Positions 1 to 5,024 of a stretch of 5,024 bases of DNA are shown here, in pieces. The translations under genes and the position numbers were made by a program. The number at the start of each line of letters is the position of its first letter. Within the stretch, counting starts at the first letter, position 1. This stretch comes from Deltaproteobacteria bacterium (lineage in GTDB: Bacteria > Desulfobacterota > Desulfobacteria > Desulfobacterales > UBA11574): the NCBI GenBank assembly GCA_019313025.1, contig JAFDCA010000155.1:1-5024 (forward strand), read 5' to 3'. The notes under the pieces are model-generated. The model made no database searches. It had not been told where the DNA came from and saw only the letters and a list, made by a program, of their open reading frames with translations.

Positions 1-123
1 ACAGATACCGTGGATAAGATCAAGGAAGACGAGATTGCACTTTTAAAGTTTGGTTTGAAGTGGCTGAAAGATGTTTTATTTAAAGAGGGAAGTTTTCGGC
101 TAAAAGAAGATGCGAACTCTTAA
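1..123 (+). CDS. C-terminal end of an unrecognised protein (5'-partial)
   Basis: Plus frame 1 is open from the first base of the window to a TAA stop at 121-123, giving 40 residues that end in ...RLKEDANS. The other two plus frames are closed by early stops. The fragment is rich in Lys, Asp, Glu and Leu, with a stretch around EIALLKFGLKWLKDVLF that could form an amphipathic helix, so it looks like the soluble tail of a real protein. I do not recognise the family and assign no function. The stop is followed after 8 bases by an inverted repeat that could end transcription, which fits a genuine gene end. A chance open frame of 40 codons cannot be excluded. Confidence 0.55.
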   Translation, partial: TDTVDKIKEDEIALLKFGLKWLKDVLFKEGSFRLKEDANS

Positions 124-131
124 AAATTTTA

Positions 132-171
132 ATGCCGGATACCTCACATTGAACATAGCGATATCCGGCAT
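132..171. terminator. Inverted repeat between convergent genes, possible bidirectional terminator
   Basis: A perfect 10-bp stem pairs 132-141 (ATGCCGGATA) with 162-171 (TATCCGGCAT) around a 20-base loop. It lies in the 62-base gap between the end of the partial plus-strand gene (stop at 123) and the end of the minus-strand dapA (stop at 186), where a shared terminator is expected. The loop is long. The flanks are AT-rich (TAAAAATTTTA at 121-131), but neither side has a clean uninterrupted T-tract directly after the stem, so efficiency may be modest. Confidence 0.45.
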
Positions 172-185
172 CAAACCATTTAGCA

Positions 186-1223
186 TCAATATTCTTCGTA
201 ATAAAGTCCTTCCAATATGGACGGATCGTTTAAGCGCTCCTCAATATCGACATTGAAGAATTCTGCCACAGGTTTCAATATTTCAGGATTTTCCGCCTGC
301 ACTTTTTGTGCGGCTTTAAGCACCGTCTCCAGACCGTTGCGTGTCATTTTTCCGAGGGGCCGCCTGCACCTACCAGACGGCATTCCCAAAATCGACATGA
401 GTGTTTTGTAACCCAACGGATTTCTGGCACGACATTTCACTTTACCAAAACGTGTTGTTTCCATTGTTGAAACCGTTACCAGATCGAAAAGAGGTTCAAG
501 GGCGTTCAGCAGTTTCTTGGCCTCATCTTCTTGACCTTCCTGGAGCAGGTGAACCATCTGTGTGACCGTTTTGGGTGCGACGTTCGAAGCCACAGAAATG
601 ACTCCGGAGGCCTTTATCTCCGGGTCCAGCATCATTTTGAGGGTCATTCCATCATCACCGGACAATATGGTAAAATCAGATCCACAGCATTTTCTGGTAT
701 TTTTCATGTTTTCAAGATTTCCGGTGGCTTCTTTGACCGTTTTTACATTGTCAAACGTTTCATATAAAAAAGCCAGATCCTCAGGTAACAGTTGTGCTCC
801 GGTTCTGCCGGGAATGACATATGGAATAATCTGAATGCTCGGAAAAGCTTCGGCTATCGGGCCGATATACTCTTTGCGTATTTCAAGGGAGCTGGGTCCA
901 TTGTAGTATGGATCCACCAGCAGAACCGCATCCGCACCAACGGCGACGGCATGCCTTGTCCCCTCCATAGATTCTTTTGTATTATTGCTTCCGGCACCGG
1001 CTATGCAAATACACTTGTCCTTTGTCTTTTCTGCAACAAGTTCGATCACACGGTTGTGTTCATCCCAACTCAAAACAGGGCTTTCTCCGGTGGTCCCCAC
1101 AGCCAGTATTCCGGTAATTCCATTCTTGATCTGGAAGTCTGATAGTTTGCCCAAACCTTCATAGTCGACAGCATCATCTTTTTTAAACGGTGTAACAATT
1201 GCTGTGAAACATCCTGCGATCAT
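186..1223 (-). CDS. dapA: 4-hydroxy-tetrahydrodipicolinate synthase (DHDPS/DapA family), extended C-terminus
   Basis: A class I aldolase-type TIM barrel that condenses pyruvate with aspartate semialdehyde in the cytoplasm, the first committed step to diaminopimelate and lysine. Counting from the chosen start, the active-site pattern is complete: GTTGES with T44/T45, DPYYN with Y106/Y107, Y135 and PGRTG with R140, KEATGN with Schiff-base lysine K164, then SGDD and GVISVASNV. Counterparts of the E. coli lysine-inhibition site are S48, H56, N80, E84 and Y106, with Trp at 53 where E. coli has His. The protein is 345 residues against about 292 in E. coli. The excess is an insertion of roughly 18 residues around ETTRFGKVKCRAR, before NPLGYKTLMSILG, and a tail of about 30 residues. 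The ATG at 1223 was preferred to one 15 codons upstream (1268) because AAGGGGGA lies 5 bases before it and similarity begins at MIAGCFTAIVTPF. Other aldolases of this family are possible, but the retained Arg favours DHDPS. Confidence 0.9.
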   Translation of the reverse strand: MIAGCFTAIVTPFKKDDAVDYEGLGKLSDFQIKNGITGILAVGTTGESPVLSWDEHNRVIELVAEKTKDKCICIAGAGSNNTKESMEGTRHAVAVGADAVLLVDPYYNGPSSLEIRKEYIGPIAEAFPSIQIIPYVIPGRTGAQLLPEDLAFLYETFDNVKTVKEATGNLENMKNTRKCCGSDFTILSGDDGMTLKMMLDPEIKASGVISVASNVAPKTVTQMVHLLQEGQEDEAKKLLNALEPLFDLVTVSTMETTRFGKVKCRARNPLGYKTLMSILGMPSGRCRRPLGKMTRNGLETVLKAAQKVQAENPEILKPVAEFFNVDIEERLNDPSILEGLYYEEY

Positions 1224-1227
1224 AGCA

Positions 1228-1235
1228 TCCCCCTT
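1228..1235 (-). promoter_or_regulatory. Ribosome binding site that sets the dapA start
   Basis: Read on the minus strand this is AAGGGGGA. Its last G lies 5 bases before the ATG at 1223-1221. No comparable purine-rich site precedes the upstream in-frame ATG at 1268, so the shorter 345-residue product is favoured. Confidence 0.7.
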
Positions 1236-1300
1236 TTTGTCCAAATGGTTGTTGTTTTTAAAAAACAATCAGGGTACCATATTAAAATGATTGAACTTCA

Positions 1301-1329
1301 AACCTAAAAAAAGGTATACGTTGTGTCAA
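1301..1329 (-). promoter_or_regulatory. Candidate sigma-70-type promoter for dapA
   Basis: On the minus strand a consensus -35 box TTGACA (1329-1324) is followed after exactly 17 bases by TAGGTT (1306-1301). That -10 box keeps the first two and the last bases of TATAAT. It would give a leader of about 70 bases before the dapA ATG. The -35 is perfect and the -10 weak. Confidence 0.45.
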
Positions 1330-1379
1330 GAAAAAAGATATGTATTCAAACAATGCCCGCATTTTGTTTTCTCTTGACA
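1324..1379. repeat. Inverted repeat containing the two divergent -35 boxes
   Basis: TGTCAAGA at 1324-1331 and its exact reverse complement TCTTGACA at 1372-1379 face outward, separated by 40 bases. Similarity continues imperfectly outward (ACAA on both arms, with a 2-base offset) and inward into A-rich and T-rich runs. Each arm contains a TTGACA pointing toward one of the divergent genes. The symmetry may only reflect two good promoters, or it may be a paired operator. Confidence 0.5.
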
Positions 1380-1402
1380 ATTGGTTGATGTCATAATAAC
1401 CC
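1374..1402 (+). promoter_or_regulatory. Candidate promoter for the TPR gene
   Basis: A perfect TTGACA lies at 1374-1379, 65 bases before the TPR gene start. The matching -10 is unclear. At 17-base spacing the hexamer is TAACCC (1397-1402). Better-looking AT-rich hexamers, CATAAT (1392-1397) and TAATAA (1394-1399), lie at short spacings of 12 and 14 bases. The -35 is convincing, the full promoter less so; an activator-dependent promoter would explain a poor -10. Confidence 0.4.
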
Positions 1403-1444
1403 CAAGGCAGCTTAAATAAGACATAAAAAAATAAGGATTAAACA

Positions 1445-2065
1445 ATGGCAAAAGCAAAAAACATACAGGAATTTATTGCTCATCAGAGGGCGGCAATCGC
1501 AGGGAACCCTGAATGCGGTACATCCCATTATAATCTCGCAATAGGCTTGCTGGGCCTAAAAAAATACGAGGAGGCTGAAAAGGAACTTTTTGAGGCCATC
1601 GAGTGTAGCCCGAATCTTGCAGAGGCCTATGTACAGTTAGGAGGTATCTGTTTACAGCGCGGGGACCTGAAAGGTTGCCTTGAATACAATAAACGTGCGG
1701 TACAGGCAAGGGCAGGGTTTGCCGAAGGTTATGGAAATATTGGATTTGCACAACTTCAATTGGGAAACATCGATGAAGCGATTCAGGCCTTAGAAAAAGC
1801 CATTCGATGGAACCCAAAATTTTTACAGGCCTATACCACATTGGCCAATGCATATCTCATGAAAGGGATGCTTGATGAAAGTATCGAGACCAGCCTTAAG
1901 GTCATAGAACTTGAGCCGGACTTTGCCGTAGGACATAATAATTTGGGAATTGCCTATCTTGAGAAAGGAGAACATGAGCTTGCTGTTAAACATGTGGATA
2001 AAGCGGCGGAACTCGGTTACGAGGTGGCACCTGAAATATTAGATGAAATTAAAAAATACAGATGA
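1445..2065 (+). CDS. Tetratricopeptide repeat protein, five tandem TPRs
   Basis: 206 residues, almost wholly TPR. After a short N-terminal stretch of about 24 residues, five uninterrupted 34-residue units run at 25-58, 59-92, 93-126, 127-160 and 161-194, each with the usual W/Y-x2-L-G/A-I/L-A-Y...Y/A-E-A-I/L...A-I-x-x-x-P pattern (for example AYVQLGGICLQRGD and HNNLGIAYLEKGE). No signal peptide or membrane segment is visible, so it should be cytoplasmic. TPR arrays are protein-binding scaffolds; the partner cannot be read from sequence. The start has AAGGA (1433-1437) 7 bases upstream. The next gene begins 24 bases after the stop on the same strand, so the two are probably one transcript, and dsrAB follows in the same direction. 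A role as a chaperone or adaptor for the neighbouring protein or for Dsr components is inference from position. The TPR call itself is firm. Confidence 0.9.
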   Translation: MAKAKNIQEFIAHQRAAIAGNPECGTSHYNLAIGLLGLKKYEEAEKELFEAIECSPNLAEAYVQLGGICLQRGDLKGCLEYNKRAVQARAGFAEGYGNIGFAQLQLGNIDEAIQALEKAIRWNPKFLQAYTTLANAYLMKGMLDESIETSLKVIELEPDFAVGHNNLGIAYLEKGEHELAVKHVDKAAELGYEVAPEILDEIKKYR

Positions 2066-2089
2066 TAACTATCCGCAGAAAAAGCCTGC

Positions 2090-3280
2090 ATGCCAAAATT
2101 CAAGTTTTTTTTATCCAACACAAACAATCCAGTCCGTAAGGGCGATCTTCTATGGTCGACCTCGATTCCCCTGAGCCGACATCATTCCAGCGGGGCATAT
2201 AAGCCGGACATAGATGTTTTCATAAGTTACGAAGACTATTTTAGTGCGGCGAGAGATTTTCTGGAAAAAGATCGATATGAGATGATTGTACAGGCCGTCT
2301 CCCGATATCTTCATCGAAAGATATCATTCCGCGAAATAGAAAAGATCCGTATCTTTCTCGACAAGCACGGTGAGTTTTATCATCCAGCCAAAGTTGAAGT
2401 CGTTTTACAGGACGTCAAAATTCCCTTTGTTCTGAATGTTGCCGTTACAGAAGCCGGAAAACAATGTGCCCAAAGAGAATATCGGCTTTTACAAATGCTC
2501 AACGTGGATTACCCTGATTCGTTTATTCCCAAGGTCTACGCCCGGGACAACGTATTTACAAAGATGAATCAAGTTGAAATCGGAATGTTTTTAGGCGAAT
2601 GGTTCGAAGGGTTTAGCGAATTCCACATGTCCCTTGATCCTGATGATAAAAAACACAAAATCATTGTATGGGATAGTAAACAAGGAAACTTTTTCCTGAC
2701 AACCCAACAAGCCATGGATCTTTACCGTCAGGCTGCGATGATTTTAACCTATTATTATAACGTTGAAACTTTTGAACAGATATTTTCGTGGCACCATGCG
2801 GCCGGAGATTTTGTTGTAAAGTGTCGAAAAGAGAATGTCGAGTTGAAGCTGGTCACCGTGAGACAGTACAGATCCATGTTTGCAAATAATATCGCAATCA
2901 AAAACTCAGATTCCCATAAGGAATTGATTCTGGAAGCGTTGCTGGTATTTTTTTTAAATATGGCAATCAAAATGCGTATCGACCGATTGGATGGGGTTGG
3001 AGAGATCGTGTGGTCTGATGATGTTGCCCTCAAAGGGATCCTGAAAGGCTTTTTTGATGCACTGGCCTTAAAACCAGAGTCAAGCGTTGTTGAAGGGCCT
3101 TTGAACGACGGTTTCCGGCAGCATCTTTTAGCGTGCAGCCCGGCAGATTTTTTTGATCTGAATCATACCATCTTTCAGACATATCCTTCACAGGCCCCGG
3201 AGGTCCCGGTTATCCGCCAGCATCTTGAAAAGCATGTGGAAGGGCTATACAACAACATCCGACAATTAGAAAAAATGTAG
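2090..3280 (+). CDS. Conserved-looking protein of unknown function, possible pseudokinase-like fold
   Basis: 396 residues, no signal peptide and no clear membrane segment, so probably cytoplasmic. I do not recognise a named family. Parts recall the aminoglycoside-phosphotransferase/protein-kinase fold: a beta strand FVLNVAVTEAGK (113-124) followed by a helix with REYRLLQML (129-137) and IPKVYA (146-151), then a hinge-like MFLGEWFEGF (166-175), then SWHHAAGDFVVK (233-244) and ELKLVTVRQY (251-260), which sit where a catalytic loop and metal-binding strand would. The key residues do not match: Asn116 occupies the VAIK-lysine position, no Asp is at the HxD position, and none is at the DFG position, while Glu130 could match the helix-C Glu. 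If the fold is right the protein would be a pseudokinase or a divergent nucleotide binder. Residues 281-325 are helix-rich. The ATG at 2090 is the only reasonable start (in-frame stop TAA at 2066), and no good ribosome binding site precedes it, suggesting coupling to the TPR gene 24 bases upstream. Reality of the gene is near certain; function is unknown. Confidence 0.85.
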   Translation: MPKFKFFLSNTNNPVRKGDLLWSTSIPLSRHHSSGAYKPDIDVFISYEDYFSAARDFLEKDRYEMIVQAVSRYLHRKISFREIEKIRIFLDKHGEFYHPAKVEVVLQDVKIPFVLNVAVTEAGKQCAQREYRLLQMLNVDYPDSFIPKVYARDNVFTKMNQVEIGMFLGEWFEGFSEFHMSLDPDDKKHKIIVWDSKQGNFFLTTQQAMDLYRQAAMILTYYYNVETFEQIFSWHHAAGDFVVKCRKENVELKLVTVRQYRSMFANNIAIKNSDSHKELILEALLVFFLNMAIKMRIDRLDGVGEIVWSDDVALKGILKGFFDALALKPESSVVEGPLNDGFRQHLLACSPADFFDLNHTIFQTYPSQAPEVPVIRQHLEKHVEGLYNNIRQLEKM

Positions 3281-3334
3281 CGGCAAAGTTACAAAATAAA
3301 ATGGTGTTTAACATTTTGAAACCCTGCTTTTTTA

Positions 3335-3365
3335 TTGACAAGCAAGAATATTAATTCTATATGAT
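3335..3365 (+). promoter_or_regulatory. Sigma-70-type promoter upstream of dsrA
   Basis: TTGACA at 3335-3340 is followed by TATATG (3358-3363) at 17-base spacing, overlapping TATGAT (3360-3365, five of six consensus bases) at 19-base spacing. It lies in the 248-base gap after the unknown gene and gives a leader of roughly 155-160 bases before the dsrA ATG. No convincing terminator precedes it, so dsrAB could be transcribed both from here and by read-through from the TPR gene promoter. Confidence 0.6.
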
Positions 3366-3436
3366 CTCTTTGTATGTTTTGAGCCTTATCAAGAGACGTA
3401 TTAAACCATAAAATCCAAAAAAAATAGAGAAAATAA

Positions 3437-3488
3437 CGAGAGGGGGTGATTGTTGCTGCCTCGGAAGGGGACGGTAAATTTTTTTTAA
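3437..3488 (+). promoter_or_regulatory. Structured-looking segment in the dsrA leader with an orphan Shine-Dalgarno-like site
   Basis: The 5' leader of dsrA holds AGAGGGGGT at 3439-3447, identical in 9 bases to the dsrB ribosome binding site, but no annotated gene follows it. Tiny frames could start at TTG 3450 or 3453 and end at TAA 3486-3488 (11-12 residues). The CCTC at 3459-3462 could pair either back with GAGG (3440-3443) or forward with GGGG (3467-3470) around a GGAA loop, and a run of eight T follows at 3479-3486. Stems are short and the T-run is 8 bases from the stem, so a real attenuator is only a possibility. Confidence 0.25.
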
Positions 3489-3528
3489 GTCAGATGGGTT
3501 AATTTTCAATTCGAATGGAGGTAATACA

Positions 3529-4842
3529 ATGGCAAAACACAAAACCCCGATGTTGGATGAACTTGAATCCGGCCCATGGCCGAGTTTCGTATCTGACATT
3601 AAAGACCAAGCCGAATTCAGAGCCAAGAATCAGGATAAGATAGAATATCAGATTCCTGTGGACGTGTGCGAAGATATCCTCGGTGTGCTCGAACTGTCAT
3701 TCAAACATGGGAGAACCCATTGGAAGCATGGTGGCATCGTCGGCGTATTCGGCTATGGCGGTGGTGTTATCGGCAGATATTGCGACCAGCCCGAAATGTT
3801 TCCGGGGGTTGCCCATTTTCACACCATGCGGGTCAACCAGCCCGGCGGTAAATTCTATAACACCAAATATCTGAGACAACTTTGCGACCTATGGGATTTT
3901 CGCGGCAGCGGCATCACCAACATGCACGGGTCCACCGGTGATATCATCCTTTTGGGGACCACGACACCCCAGCTAGAAGAGATCTTTTTTGAACTCACCC
4001 ACAATATGAATCAGGATCTGGGCGGCTCCGGGTCAAACCTGAGAACCCCTTCCGACTGTGTGGGGCAGGCGCGATGCGAATGGTCATGCTATGATACCCA
4101 GGCGCTCTGTTATGATCTCACTGTAGAGTATCAGGATGAGCTTCATCGGCCGGCCTTTCCATATAAGTTCAAATTCAAATTTGACGGATGCCCCAACTGC
4201 TGCGTGGCATCCATCGCACGTGCGGACATTGCTTTTGTCGGCACCTGGCGGGACGATATCCGAATCGATCAGGAAGCGGTCAAAGCCTATGTGGGCGGAG
4301 AGCTGCCGCCCAATGGCGGTGCCCATGCCGGTCGAGACTGGGGCCCGTTTGATATTCAGAAAGAGGTCATCGACCTGTGCCCCACAGAGTGTATGTGGAT
4401 GGAAGGCAAAGAACTGAAAATAGAAGATCGTGAGTGCACCAGATGCATGCATTGTATCAATGTTATGCCAAGAGCCCTAAGGATCGGTGAAGACACAGGC
4501 TGTTCAATACTAGTCGGCGGCAAAGCGCCGATTCTAGACGGAGCTCAGATGTGCTCGCTTTTGGTTCCGTTTATCAAGGTAGAAGAGCCTTACGACGAGA
4601 TCAAAGAAGTCATTGAAAACATCTGGGACTGGTGGATGGAGGAAGGAAAGAACCGCGAACGACTCGGCGAGCTCATGAAACGCCAGGGTTTCCAGAAACT
4701 GCTTGAAGTGACGGGTATTAAACCAGATGTGAGGCATGTTCAGGAACCGCGCCACAATCCGTACATCTTCTGGAAAGAAGATGAAGTCGAAGGCGGATTT
4801 ACCCGTGATGTTAACGCATTCAGAAAACACCATCTAAGATAG
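3529..4842 (+). CDS. dsrA: Dissimilatory (bi)sulfite reductase alpha subunit
   Basis: Catalytic-complex subunit of DsrAB, which reduces sulfite in the cytoplasm in the last stage of sulfate respiration, delivering a DsrC-bound trisulfide. It has 437 residues, full length for the family. The siroheme-coupled [4Fe-4S] cysteines are C177 and C183 (CVGQARC, C-x5-C) and C221 and C225 (CPNCC, C-x3-C). An inserted ferredoxin domain holds a second cluster with C284 in CPTEC and C303, C306 and C309 in CTRCMHC. Basic residues likely to hold siroheme carboxylates and sulfite include R83, R101, R172, the KFKFKF strand (213-218) and R231; this mapping is from family knowledge and was not aligned here. THWKHGG at 63-69 is the conserved region used for the usual dsrA primer. 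The start has GGAGGT (3517-3522) 6 bases before ATG. dsrB follows 14 bases after the stop. The sequence is of the reductive bacterial type and no key residue is missing. The gene looks richer in G+C than its upstream neighbours, as expected for a highly expressed conserved gene. Confidence 0.98.
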   Translation: MAKHKTPMLDELESGPWPSFVSDIKDQAEFRAKNQDKIEYQIPVDVCEDILGVLELSFKHGRTHWKHGGIVGVFGYGGGVIGRYCDQPEMFPGVAHFHTMRVNQPGGKFYNTKYLRQLCDLWDFRGSGITNMHGSTGDIILLGTTTPQLEEIFFELTHNMNQDLGGSGSNLRTPSDCVGQARCEWSCYDTQALCYDLTVEYQDELHRPAFPYKFKFKFDGCPNCCVASIARADIAFVGTWRDDIRIDQEAVKAYVGGELPPNGGAHAGRDWGPFDIQKEVIDLCPTECMWMEGKELKIEDRECTRCMHCINVMPRALRIGEDTGCSILVGGKAPILDGAQMCSLLVPFIKVEEPYDEIKEVIENIWDWWMEEGKNRERLGELMKRQGFQKLLEVTGIKPDVRHVQEPRHNPYIFWKEDEVEGGFTRDVNAFRKHHLR

Positions 4843-4849
4843 AGGGGGT
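4841..4849 (+). promoter_or_regulatory. dsrB ribosome binding site overlapping the dsrA stop
   Basis: AGAGGGGGT begins inside the dsrA TAG stop (4840-4842) and ends 7 bases before the dsrB ATG at 4857. The overlap suggests coupled translation of the two subunits, which are needed in equal amounts. Confidence 0.7.
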
Positions 4850-4856
4850 ATCGACC

Positions 4857-5024
4857 ATGGCATTTATATCCTCAGGTTACAATCCTGACAAACCGATGGA
4901 AAACAGAATAACTGACATCGGTCCAAGAAAATACGATGAGTTCTATCCGCCGGTGATTAAGAATAACAAGGGCAAATGGCTCTATCATGAGATACTGGAA
5001 CCGGGCGTTTTGGTTCATGTGTCG
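4857..5024 (+). CDS. dsrB: Dissimilatory (bi)sulfite reductase beta subunit, N-terminal part (3'-partial)
   Basis: The first 56 codons of dsrB, open to the end of the window. The residues match the typical DsrB N-terminus: MAFISSGYNPDKPMENRITD, then IGPRKYDEFYPPVI and WLYHEILEPGVLVHV. DsrB pairs with DsrA in the alpha2beta2 enzyme and carries the catalytically active siroheme; the cysteine motifs that bind it lie beyond the window and cannot be checked. The start is fixed by the strong AGAGGGGG site 7-8 bases upstream and by position just after dsrA. dsrD or other dsr genes would be expected downstream in a sulfate reducer, but that is expectation only. Confidence 0.96.
   Translation, partial: MAFISSGYNPDKPMENRITDIGPRKYDEFYPPVIKNNKGKWLYHEILEPGVLVHVS

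Noticed and set aside
217..1142. Several plus-strand open frames opposite dapA
   Set aside because: They overlap one another and lie antisense to a clearly real enzyme; their translations show no recognisable motifs and they lack good ribosome binding sites.
1224..1268. Longer dapA start adding 15 residues beginning MFFKNNNHLDKK
   Set aside because: No ribosome binding site precedes it, the added residues resemble translated AT-rich leader, and the ATG at 1223 has a good AAGGGGGA site and matches where family similarity begins.
1302..1315. Small palindrome ACCT-A-run-AGGT in the dapA leader
   Set aside because: Only 4-bp arms around a homopolymer; expected by chance in AT-rich intergenic DNA.
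3297..3333. Possible terminator after the unknown gene (AAAATG/CATTTT stem and a T6 run at 3328)
   Set aside because: The stem is 6 bp and AT-only but for one pair, and ten bases separate it from the T-run, so it does not look like an intrinsic terminator.
4084..4833. Minus-strand and alternate-frame open frames inside dsrA
   Set aside because: Shadows of a strongly conserved gene; no family features and no translation signals.
1..5024. tRNA, rRNA, CRISPR, insertion sequence or attachment-site signals
   Set aside because: No cloverleaf-like segments, no regularly spaced direct repeats, no transposase or integrase motifs and no flanking terminal repeats were seen by eye.

Overview
The window looks like chromosomal DNA from a dissimilatory sulfate- or sulfite-reducing bacterium of the Desulfobacterota (former Deltaproteobacteria), most likely a Desulfobacteraceae/Desulfosarcinaceae-like organism. 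The main evidence is a complete dsrA of the reductive type, followed 14 bases later by the start of dsrB. The cysteines of DsrA sit at the same residue numbers as in Desulfovibrio DsrA. Placement below phylum level is an inference from the general look of the proteins.

Layout from left to right: (1) the last 40 codons of an unrecognised plus-strand gene; (2) a 10-bp inverted repeat between this gene and the next, which converges on it, probably a shared terminator; (3) a minus-strand dapA-type 4-hydroxy-tetrahydrodipicolinate synthase with an intact active site, an insertion before the usual C-terminal helices and a longer tail; (4) a divergent 221-base intergenic region with two outward-facing TTGACA boxes that form the arms of an inverted repeat; (5) a plus-strand protein of five tandem TPRs; (6) 24 bases further on, a 396-residue protein of unknown function that faintly resembles a kinase/aminoglycoside-phosphotransferase fold with its catalytic residues missing; (7) a 248-base gap with a good sigma-70-type promoter and a leader of about 160 bases; (8) dsrA; (9) the first 56 codons of dsrB, cut by the window end.

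DsrA and DsrB form the alpha2beta2 dissimilatory sulfite reductase, the terminal enzyme of sulfate respiration. The TPR protein and the unknown protein are probably co-transcribed. They read in the same direction as dsrAB and no convincing terminator separates them from it, so they may assist Dsr assembly, regulation or partner binding; that is inference from position only. The dapA homologue is divergently transcribed and belongs to lysine/diaminopimelate synthesis. I saw no RNA genes, CRISPR arrays, insertion sequences or other mobile elements.
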